A DNA stretch of 5,491 nt from Acidobacteriaceae bacterium (GTDB taxonomy: Bacteria; Acidobacteriota; Terriglobia; Terriglobales; Acidobacteriaceae), in assembly GCA_003167305.1 (NCBI GenBank), contig PMTP01000088.1, positions 762 through 6,252 on the forward strand, given 5' to 3'. The notes under the pieces were generated by a model, which saw only the letters and a list, made by a program, of their open reading frames with translations, was not told the DNA's origin and searched no databases. The position numbers and the translations under genes are program-made. This document shows, piece after piece, positions 1 to 4,563 of the stretch. Position 1 is the first letter of the stretch. Each line of letters starts with the position of its first letter.

Positions 1-516
1 GCCTATCGCCGTGAGGTGATTCAGAGCATCCCGCTTTACGGCGAGATGCACCGCTTCATCCCAGCGCTGGCCACCAGGTTTGGTGCCTCCATCTGCGAGA
101 TTCCCATCAAAAACGTGAATCGCGAGCGCGGCCGGAGCCACTACGGCCTCGGGCGCACCTTCGGCGTCCTCTTCGACCTGCTCACCATCCGCTTCCTGCT
201 CAAATACATGAGCCGCCCGATGCACTTTTTCGGCGGCCTCGGCGTGCTGGGCATCGGAGCCGGCAGCGCTATCTCGCTGGCGCTGCTCTGGGCCAAGATA
301 CTGCATCATGAGCAGAGCATGATGAATCTTCACGGCCCCATGTTCGTCCTCGGCGCGGTGCTGATCATTGCCGGCATTCAGATGCTGGCCATCGGCCTGC
401 TGGGCGAGCTGAGCGTGCGCCACTATTACTCCGCGCAGAACCACACACCCTATGCGGTCGAGCACATCGTCCGCCTGCAAGCGACTGAAGAGCGGAGCAT
501 GCTGTCGGAAGGGTGA
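1..516 (+). CDS. Family 2 glycosyltransferase, membrane-anchored (C-terminal part; start lies left of the window)
   Basis: The reading frame is open from base 1 to TGA at 514-516, giving 171 visible residues. The family transfers a sugar from a nucleotide donor to a polyprenyl phosphate (undecaprenyl- or dolichyl-phosphate type, as in GtrB, ArnC and DPM1) at the inner face of the cytoplasmic membrane. What is visible fits this: the end of the GT-A domain carries the conserved basic stretch RERGRSHYGLGRT (residues 41-52 area), which in this family precedes the membrane part. Two hydrophobic segments follow at about 76-98 and 113-135, then a cytoplasmic tail with the family-like ending ELSVRHYY and PYAVEHIV. 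The nucleotide-binding DxD region is not in the window, so the sugar donor cannot be judged. An internal ATG at 16 is not the real start, because homology-like sequence continues upstream of it. The family is secure; the exact substrate is unknown. Confidence 0.9.
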   Translation, partial: AYRREVIQSIPLYGEMHRFIPALATRFGASICEIPIKNVNRERGRSHYGLGRTFGVLFDLLTIRFLLKYMSRPMHFFGGLGVLGIGAGSAISLALLWAKILHHEQSMMNLHGPMFVLGAVLIIAGIQMLAIGLLGELSVRHYYSAQNHTPYAVEHIVRLQATEERSMLSEG

Positions 517-521
517 ACGAC

Positions 522-542
522 AGAGATCAGAGATCAGAGATC
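522..542. repeat. Heptanucleotide tandem repeat, 3 copies of AGAGATC
   Basis: Three exact head-to-tail copies of AGAGATC fill 522-542, starting 5 bp after the glycosyltransferase stop codon; a fourth partial unit (AGA) follows. A second heptamer array with a different unit lies at 2207-2241. Short tandem heptamers of this kind are known from spacers of some bacterial groups, including cyanobacteria; I associate them with Acidobacteria too, from memory. No function is evident. Confidence 0.85.
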
Positions 543-553
543 AGAAAAGCCCC

Positions 554-589
554 GCTCGGGAAGTGCCTGGGCCGAGCTTGGTATTTTTT
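554..589 (+). terminator. Candidate Rho-independent terminator after the glycosyltransferase
   Basis: GCTCGG (554-559) and CCGAGC (572-577) form a perfect 6-bp GC-rich stem with a 12-nt loop. A run of six T (584-589) follows after a 6-nt gap. The position, between the glycosyltransferase stop and hicB, suits a transcription terminator. The gap before the T run and the long loop make it weaker than a textbook terminator. No folding energy was calculated. Confidence 0.4.
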
Positions 590-614
590 GCTCCCGTTTA
601 GTGTTGAATACCGA

Positions 615-620
615 TAGAAT
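615..620 (+). promoter_or_regulatory. Candidate -10 element for hicB-hicA
   Basis: TAGAAT matches the sigma-70 -10 consensus at 5 of 6 positions and lies 27 bp before the hicB start, after the putative terminator. No good -35 hexamer sits at the standard 16-18 bp distance, so this is a weak call. It would give a very short leader of roughly 15 nt. Confidence 0.2.
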
Positions 621-626
621 CGCTAC

Positions 627-632
627 AGGAGG
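627..632 (+). promoter_or_regulatory. Strong Shine-Dalgarno sequence of hicB
   Basis: A perfect AGGAGG ends 9 nt before the ATG at 642 and 12 nt before the second ATG at 645. The spacing favours 642 as the start. It is the best ribosome binding site in the window, in keeping with the need to make antitoxin in excess of toxin. Confidence 0.8.
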
Positions 633-641
633 CGCCTCGAC

Positions 642-851
642 ATGATGTTTCACGTAACGCTGGAGCCCGCCGAAGATGGATGGATCGTGGTAGAGTGTCC
701 CGCCCTTCCCGGCTGCGTTTCTCAGGGACGAGATGAAAAGGAAGCGCTGGAGAACATCCGGGAAGCCATCACAGCCTGGATGTGGGCTGAGGACCAGAAG
801 GCGACCCGGCTAGCGCCGTCGCATCTCTCTTCCATAGTGGTAGCGGTTTAA
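642..851 (+). CDS. hicB: HicB-like antitoxin (short form, no DNA-binding tail)
   Basis: This 69-residue protein has the compact HicB/UPF0150 core. It opens with a beta-strand FHVTLEPAEDGWIVVECP, continues with the hallmark PALPGCVSQG (residues 20-29), and then a helix DEKEALENIREAITAW. In this family the partly RNase H-like fold wraps and inactivates the HicA mRNA interferase. Full HicB proteins usually add a C-terminal ribbon-helix-helix or helix-turn-helix domain that binds the operon promoter. Here the chain stops soon after the core (tail ends SSIVVAV), so autorepression by this protein alone seems doubtful, although many short family members exist. The start at 642 is chosen for the AGGAGG ribosome site; ATG 645 is the alternative and changes one residue. 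The TAA stop is 3 bp before hicA, so the two are surely co-transcribed, with antitoxin first, the reverse of the classical hicA-hicB order. Confidence 0.9.
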   Translation: MMFHVTLEPAEDGWIVVECPALPGCVSQGRDEKEALENIREAITAWMWAEDQKATRLAPSHLSSIVVAV

Positions 852-854
852 ACG

Positions 855-1076
855 ATGGGCAAGCTCACAAACATCTCCGGCAAGGAAGCCGCCAAGGCGT
901 TTGGCCGCGCGGGGTGGGAAGTCGTGGGCCAGGTAGGAAGCCATCTGGTCCTGAGCAAGCCCTCTCAGCGCGCCAATCTCTCCATCCCCCAGCATAAAGA
1001 ACTCTCTGTCGGAACCCTTCGGTCGTTGATTCGCGCTGCCGGTATGACGGTCGATGAGTTTTTGGGGTTGCTGTAA
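855..1076 (+). CDS. hicA: HicA toxin, mRNA interferase of a type II toxin-antitoxin system
   Basis: This is a 73-residue protein of the HicA/YcfA family, small double-stranded-RNA-binding-fold proteins that cleave mRNA and stop translation until bound by HicB. The sequence follows the family order. An N-terminal helix (GKEAAKAFGRAGWEV, 9-23) is followed by the strand with the conserved Gly-Ser-His (28-30), whose His30 matches the catalytic histidine. Next comes the strand ANLSIPQHKEL (40-50), ending in the family-typical P-x-H-K-E-L, then the final helices TLRSLIRAAGMTVDEFLGLL. Length is normal for the family and the catalytic histidine is present, so the toxin looks intact. The ATG at 855 follows the hicB stop by 3 bp. 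No good separate Shine-Dalgarno is visible, so translation probably depends on coupling to hicB. Immediately downstream lies a broken antitoxin tail. Confidence 0.92.
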   Translation: MGKLTNISGKEAAKAFGRAGWEVVGQVGSHLVLSKPSQRANLSIPQHKELSVGTLRSLIRAAGMTVDEFLGLL

Positions 1077-1110
1077 TTCCGCGTGTAAAATCTCCAAAAT
1101 GCTGACAGTG

Positions 1111-1184
1111 TCTCATCGCTATCAGGTGTGGCCGAGCAGGGCATCAGCCTCAATCGCCTAGCCAGCGCCAAGCTGACCGGGTAG
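1111..1184 (+). pseudogene. Remnant of a second HicB-type antitoxin (ribbon-helix-helix tail)
   Basis: From about 1119 to TAG at 1182-1184 the frame reads LSGVAEQGISLNRLASAKLTG and stop. This closely resembles the C-terminal ribbon-helix-helix end of DNA-binding HicB proteins, whose consensus is roughly S-L-H-R-x-L-A-x-x-A-x-x-x-G-x-S-L-N-x-L. The preceding Ser-His-Arg lies in a different frame (1111-1119), suggesting a small deletion. The matching frame is closed by a TAA at 1086-1088 and has no ATG, so it is not an intact gene. It sits 34 bp after hicA, where a classical hicA-hicB operon would have its antitoxin. I read it as the end of a hicB lost by deletion. The match is from memory of the family pattern and is short. 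Confidence 0.55.
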
Positions 1185-1231
1185 CCCACCCCTTGCACAC
1201 GCGAGCCCTCAGGGTTCATCCTAAAACTGCG

Positions 1232-2200
1232 ATGAAAGCGATACAGATTCACGAGACAGGCGGGCCGGAGGTTCTTACGCTGGCCGATTTGCCCATCCCC
1301 GAACCGGGGCCGGGGCAGGTGTTGATCCGCGTGGAAGCTGTCGGGGTCAACTTCATTGAGGTCTACTTCCGCAACGGCGTCTACAAGGCCGCGCTGCCGC
1401 TCACTCTGGGCAGCGAGGCGGCGGGGACAGTCGAGGAGCTGGGTCCGGGCGTGACGGGTTTTGCCGCCGGGGATGCGGTGGCCTCGGTGAGCGTGCTGGG
1501 CAGCTACGCCGAGTACGCGCTGGTTCCGGCGGCGGCGCTGGTCAAGGTGCCGGAGAGCCTGACCATGCAGCAGGCCGCGGCGGCGCTGCTGCAAGGCATG
1601 ACCGCGCACTACCTCTCCCACTCCACCTTTGCGCTCAAGACCGGCGACACCGCGCTGGTTCACGCCGGAGCCGGCGGCGTCGGCCTGCTGCTGACGCAGA
1701 TGGCGGCCCGTCTGGGCGCGCGCGTGATCACTACGGTTTCCACTGCGGAGAAGGCCGAGTTATCACGCGAGGCCGGCGCATCCGATGTGATTCTTTACAC
1801 CGAGAAGGACTTCGCCGCGGAAGTGAAGCGGCTCACCGGCGGCAAGGGCGTGGACGTGGTCTACGACTCGGTGGGCAAGACCACCTTCGAGGGCAGCCTG
1901 AACTGCCTGCGCCCGCGCGGGATGCTGGCCCTGTTTGGCGCATCCAGCGGCCCCGTGCCGCCCTTCGATCTGATTCATCTCAGCAGCAAGGGTTCGCTCT
2001 TCATCACCCGCCCCACGCTCTGGCATTACGTGGCCACGCGGGCGGAGTTGGAATGGCGCTCGGGCGATGTGCTGGGCTGGGCCGCCAAAGGCGAGCTCAA
2101 GCTGCGTACCGAACATGTCTACCCGCTCTCCGAGGCCGCACAGGCCCAGACCGACCTGGAAGACCGCAAGACTACGGGGAAGATTCTGCTGGAGCCGTGA
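1232..2200 (+). CDS. qor: NADPH:quinone oxidoreductase, zinc-free MDR superfamily
   Basis: The 322-residue protein is of normal length for the Qor (zeta-crystallin-like) family, which uses NADPH to reduce quinones in the cytoplasm. The N-terminal GroES-like domain (about 1-125) begins MKAIQIHETGGPEVL, typical of the family, and contains VGVNFIEVYFRNGVY and GSEAAGTV (60-67). The Rossmann domain carries the nucleotide-binding loop AGAGGVG (145-151) after ALVH, with the following LGARVITTVSTAEK where NADP-preferring members keep small or basic residues. GVDVVYDSVG (206-215) and the end TTGKILLEP also fit. There is a single cysteine (225), so neither the catalytic nor the structural zinc site of alcohol dehydrogenases is present. 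The ATG at 1232 is chosen over an in-frame TTG at 1193 because family homology begins exactly there; no clear Shine-Dalgarno precedes it. Real substrates of such proteins range over quinones and other electrophilic enones, so the name is a family call. It appears monocistronic. Confidence 0.9.
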   Translation: MKAIQIHETGGPEVLTLADLPIPEPGPGQVLIRVEAVGVNFIEVYFRNGVYKAALPLTLGSEAAGTVEELGPGVTGFAAGDAVASVSVLGSYAEYALVPAAALVKVPESLTMQQAAAALLQGMTAHYLSHSTFALKTGDTALVHAGAGGVGLLLTQMAARLGARVITTVSTAEKAELSREAGASDVILYTEKDFAAEVKRLTGGKGVDVVYDSVGKTTFEGSLNCLRPRGMLALFGASSGPVPPFDLIHLSSKGSLFITRPTLWHYVATRAELEWRSGDVLGWAAKGELKLRTEHVYPLSEAAQAQTDLEDRKTTGKILLEP

Positions 2201-2206
2201 AGAAGC

Positions 2207-2241
2207 AGGGAATAGGGAATAGGGAATAGGGAACAGGGAAA
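2207..2241. repeat. Heptanucleotide tandem repeat, 5 units of AGGGAAY/A
   Basis: Three exact AGGGAAT units (2207-2227) are followed by AGGGAAC (2228-2234) and AGGGAAA (2235-2241), a five-unit array of period 7 that starts 6 bp after the quinone oxidoreductase stop. The unit differs from the AGAGATC array at 522-542 but has the same period and the same place, directly behind a stop codon. Directly downstream (2251-2274) is a shorter degenerate array of period 8 (CGCGAACT, TGCGAACT, CCGCGAAG). The flanking ACCGCT (2241-2246) and AGCGGT (2273-2278) are inverted copies enclosing it. Confidence 0.88.
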
Positions 2242-2294
2242 CCGCTAACTCGCGAACTTGCGAACTCCGCGAAGCGGTGCTAACTTGCTGCTCT

Positions 2295-2303
2295 TGTCAT
2301 AAT
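2295..2303 (+). promoter_or_regulatory. Candidate extended -10 promoter element for the sirtuin gene
   Basis: TGTCATAAT (2295-2303) contains the TGn extension followed by CATAAT, 5 of 6 matches to TATAAT. No convincing -35 hexamer is seen, which extended -10 promoters can tolerate. Transcription would begin near 2310, leaving a leader of about 100 nt that includes the palindrome at 2332-2367. This is a pattern match only. Confidence 0.3.
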
Positions 2304-2331
2304 TCGCCGGTGTTCCACAAACGCTCCGTGC

Positions 2332-2367
2332 CCCATCCATGCGACTTCTTTCTGTCGCATGGGTGGG
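2332..2367. repeat. Near-perfect 14-bp palindrome (REP-like hairpin)
   Basis: CCCATCCATGCGAC (2332-2345) and GTCGCATGGGTGGG (2354-2367) pair over 14 positions with a single G-T wobble (2336 with 2363), around the 8-nt loop TTCTTTCT. No T run follows, so it does not look like a terminator. It lies 41 bp before the sirtuin start, in the probable leader. It may be a dispersed REP-like element or a structured 5' leader; the sequence of the window alone cannot decide. Confidence 0.8.
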
Positions 2368-2408
2368 AAACTACGAACTCGACCAGTTAATCCACCGGAA
2401 AGAAACCC

Positions 2409-3131
2409 ATGAACAAGATTTCCATCAAACCCGACGACCAGGTCTTCGTCCTCACCGGCGCGGGCATCAGCGCGGAGAGCGGCTTGCCGACCTTTCGCGC
2501 CTCCGACGGCCTTTGGGCCGGCAATCGCGTCGAGGATGTCTGCACGCCCGAAGCCTGGCAGCGCAATCCCTGGCGCGTCTGGGAGTTCTACGCGGAGCGG
2601 CGCGCGGCGGGCGCTCTTGCCCAGCCGAATCCCGCGCACGTTGCGCTCGCCGAGTTGGAGGCAAAGCTCGGCTCGCGCTTCTTTCTCTGCACACAGAATG
2701 TGGACGATCTGCACGAGCGGGCCGGCTCGCGGCGGCTGCTCCACATGCACGGCGAATTGAGCAAGGCGCATTGCGAGCGGGACTGCGGCCACGCGCCGGT
2801 TGAGGATCATGCAATCTATCGCTCTCTGGGCGAGGTGGGCCGCTGCGTGTGCGGCGGCAGGCTGCGCCCGCACATTGTCTTCTTCGGCGAGATTCCGCTG
2901 GAGATGGAGCGCATTGAGGAAGAGATTCGGAAGGCGACGCTGATGCTGGTGGTGGGCACATCGGGGTCGGTCTATCCGGCGGCAGGCTTTGTGCATTGGG
3001 CGCGGCAGTACGGCGCGCGCACCGTCTATGTGGGACCGGAGCCGCCGCTGAACGCCGCAGCCTTCACGAACGTGGTCGAGGGCAACGCCGGCGAAGCGCT
3101 GCCGGGATTGTTTGTCGTAGAGCGGAGTTAG
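2409..3131 (+). CDS. cobB: NAD-dependent protein deacylase, sirtuin (Sir2/CobB family)
   Basis: The 240-residue protein is a complete bacterial sirtuin, which removes acyl groups from protein lysines using NAD+ and yields nicotinamide and O-acyl-ADP-ribose. Visible motifs in order: GAGISAESGLPTFR (17-30, NAD pocket); Tyr61 and Arg64 in FYAERR, the Y-x-x-R pair that in SIRT5 and E. coli CobB binds succinyl and malonyl groups; TQNVDDLH (95-102); catalytic His114 in HMHGEL; four candidate zinc cysteines 122, 126, 146 and 148; RPHIVFFGE (153-161); and GTSGSVYPAAGF (183-194). The zinc cysteine spacing (C-x3-C and C-x-C) is tighter than the common C-x2-C pairs. The start at ATG 2409 has a purine-rich GGAAAG 6 nt upstream and gives a normal N-terminus. 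Class III (SIRT5-like) is likely from Y-x-x-R, so both deacetylase and desuccinylase activity are plausible. No partner acyl-CoA synthetase gene is nearby. The last codons and stop lie in a short direct repeat. Confidence 0.93.
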   Translation: MNKISIKPDDQVFVLTGAGISAESGLPTFRASDGLWAGNRVEDVCTPEAWQRNPWRVWEFYAERRAAGALAQPNPAHVALAELEAKLGSRFFLCTQNVDDLHERAGSRRLLHMHGELSKAHCERDCGHAPVEDHAIYRSLGEVGRCVCGGRLRPHIVFFGEIPLEMERIEEEIRKATLMLVVGTSGSVYPAAGFVHWARQYGARTVYVGPEPPLNAAAFTNVVEGNAGEALPGLFVVERS

Positions 3132-3157
3132 CACGGAGCGGAGTTAGCGGGGTTAGC
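3120..3157. repeat. Direct repeat of GAGCGGAGTTAGC across the sirtuin stop codon
   Basis: The 13-mer GAGCGGAGTTAGC occurs exactly at 3120-3132 and 3136-3148, a period of 16 bp, and a partial third copy GGGTTAGC follows at about 3150-3157. The first copy encodes the last residues (Glu-Arg-Ser) and stop of the sirtuin. It looks like slippage or a local duplication at the gene end. Confidence 0.75.
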
Positions 3158-3164
3158 GTGGTCT

Positions 3165-3257
3165 CCCACCCCTTCGACTTCGCTCAGGGCAGGCTCTGCC
3201 GCAAAAACAAAAACGCGGCGAGAGTGGGGCATCCGACATTCCCTCAGGGGCTAAAGC
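3165..3257. repeat. Spacer made of dispersed-repeat-like sequence with nested inverted repeats
   Basis: The segment contains CCTTCGACTTCGCTCAGGGC, a fold-back CTCTGCCGC (3194-3202) / GCGGC-g-AGAG (3215-3224) around an A-rich 12-nt loop, an alternative small hairpin GGCAG-gct-CTGCC (3188-3200), CCCAC (3165-3169) with GTGGG further right, and CCCTCAGGGGCTAAAGCC (3241-3258 area). These phrases are familiar from intergenic repeats of environmental bacteria, especially Acidobacteria; that is recollection, not a search. No convincing gene or T-run terminator is seen here, although it lies between converging genes. Confidence 0.5.
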
Positions 3258-3294
3258 CGTGCCCTTTCAAAACATCGACTGAATCAAGAACTCC

Positions 3295-4563
3295 CTAACT
3301 CTCCAGTTTCTTGATATACAGCCAAAGCCCGACCAGCATCAATCCGATGGCGATCAGGCAGATGCCCAGCCCGATGCGGCGATGGTTGCGCTCCACCATC
3401 GCGTCCTGGCCGGCTTTCTGGTTGGCGGAGGCTATCTTCATGCCGGCTTGAATATCCTCATTCACCAGCGCCGGCTGGAAGGTGTGAATCGTGACCCGCG
3501 CCTTGGTCAGCGAATCCACCGCCTGGTCCTGGCTGAGGCGAGCCTCGCTCACCTCCATGCCGGAAGACTCGGCGAGCCGCAGCGACTGGTCGGCCTGCTT
3601 GATCGCTCCGTCCAACTGCGTCAGGTTGCTCAGAATATCCGCTCTGGCCCGGTCGCAATGGTCCCCGGGGGTATGGCACTTCATGCAGACGCCGCTGGGA
3701 CCGGTGCCCAGCATCGCGTCGGAGGGCATATGGATGCCGTGATTGCTGTGGCAGACGACGCAGCCGGGAAGGCCCTTATCCTGAAAGGCCTTGAAATGCG
3801 AGCTCTTTCCGTACATCTGGGCCTGGAAGGCGTGGCAGTTGGCGCAGACGTTCTGCACCTTATCCACTCCGGGCGGCGCCGCGCCATGGTTTCCGTGACA
3901 GGTGGTGCAGGTGGGCGCGCTCAGGTCGCCGCGCACCACCATCGCGTCGTGGTGGACGCTGGTCGAGTACTGGGCAAACTGGTCGGTGGGAATCCCGTAC
4001 TGCTTCATGTACGCGGCGTCCGAGTGGCAGCGCGAGCAGGTCTGGGCCACGTTGACGGGGTTCACGGTGGAGCGCAGATCGCTGGGCGCCCTCAGATCGT
4101 GAACGCTATGGCAATCCGTGCAGACTGCAACCTTGGTGTCGCCCGCCGCCAGGCGCTTGCCGTGCATGCTGGTGTGGTACTGGTCTAGCTGGTCGGTGCG
4201 CAGGCTGGGGTTGTACGTGCGCATATAGGCCGGATTGGAGTGGCAGCTTCCGCACAACTGCGGGATCTGCTTGCGGTCGATCTTGCCCTTCCAGCCCGCC
4301 TTGCGGCTCATCGCCTGATCGGGATCGTAGTTGCTGTCGTCGCCGCCGTGGCAACTGACGCAGGTCAATCCCTTTTGCGCGTGAATGTCCTGGCTGAACT
4401 TCTCCGGAGTCACTTCCAGGCGGCCGGGCTGGGCGGAATGGCAATCCAGGCAGGAGTTCACGGCCTGCCCATAACCCAGGCACGCGGCAAGCGCGAGCAA
4501 CCCGGCCAGAGCCGCCGCGCGGGCCGCGGTGAACCGCCGATACTTATTGTGCAAGATAGCCAT
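3295..4563 (-). CDS. Membrane-anchored nonahaem c-type cytochrome of a bc-type complex
   Basis: Counted from ATG 4563 the protein has 422 residues and nine CxxCH haem c sites, with first cysteines at 38, 68, 104, 148, 176, 219, 240, 268 and 293. An export signal (KYRRF then a hydrophobic stretch to about 33) precedes them; it contains LAAC (25-28), a possible lipobox, though SPase I cleavage near GYGQA also fits. The first eight haems form four dihaem modules, each CxxCH, then a His likely to be a distal ligand (61, 134, 204, 256), then CxxCH. Modules two and three are clearly duplicated (AYM-K/R-x-Y, TDQ, QY-x-TS-x-H). A helical stretch of about 95 residues follows, then a C-terminal membrane helix (about 399-418) ending YIKKLES. 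The domain would face the periplasm. The gene overlaps the cytochrome b gene by 20 bp; a GTG at 4569 (two residues longer, better spaced from GGTAGG) is an alternative start. Likely role: accept electrons from the quinol-oxidising complex in place of cytochrome c1. Confidence 0.88.
   Translation of the reverse strand: MAILHNKYRRFTAARAAALAGLLALAACLGYGQAVNSCLDCHSAQPGRLEVTPEKFSQDIHAQKGLTCVSCHGGDDSNYDPDQAMSRKAGWKGKIDRKQIPQLCGSCHSNPAYMRTYNPSLRTDQLDQYHTSMHGKRLAAGDTKVAVCTDCHSVHDLRAPSDLRSTVNPVNVAQTCSRCHSDAAYMKQYGIPTDQFAQYSTSVHHDAMVVRGDLSAPTCTTCHGNHGAAPPGVDKVQNVCANCHAFQAQMYGKSSHFKAFQDKGLPGCVVCHSNHGIHMPSDAMLGTGPSGVCMKCHTPGDHCDRARADILSNLTQLDGAIKQADQSLRLAESSGMEVSEARLSQDQAVDSLTKARVTIHTFQPALVNEDIQAGMKIASANQKAGQDAMVERNHRRIGLGICLIAIGLMLVGLWLYIKKLES

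Noticed and set aside
1086..1091. TAAAAT as a promoter for the quinone oxidoreductase
   Set aside because: It matches a -10 element, but no -35 sits at proper distance and it lies about 140 bp before the start, overlapping the antitoxin remnant region.
1206..1214. Shared 9-bp palindrome CCCTCAGGG, also at 3241-3249
   Set aside because: It is short and its flanks differ, so common origin is not supported.
1193..1231. TTG start that would extend the quinone oxidoreductase by 13 residues
   Set aside because: The family N-terminus begins exactly at ATG 1232, and the extension has no ribosome site or family similarity.
965..1663. Minus-strand open frame (232 codons) across hicA and the start of the quinone oxidoreductase
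   Set aside because: It crosses two well-supported genes and a spacer on the other strand and shows no family motif.
2207..2241. CRISPR-like array
   Set aside because: The units are 7 bp with no spacers, so this is a simple tandem repeat; no cas gene is present.
2280..3134. Long open frame on the minus strand (284 codons) opposite the sirtuin
   Set aside because: The translation has no recognisable domain and is rich in Arg, Ala and His as expected of an antisense shadow in GC-rich DNA; the plus strand has full sirtuin motifs.
2996..3298. Plus-strand frame of 100 codons running from the sirtuin into the spacer
   Set aside because: It is out of frame with the sirtuin and its tail is translation of the intergenic repeat, a frequent source of false gene calls.
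3382..4188. Plus-strand open frame (268 codons) opposite the multihaem cytochrome
   Set aside because: The minus strand encodes nine CxxCH motifs in order; the plus frame is its GC-rich shadow with repetitive His, Val and Gly.
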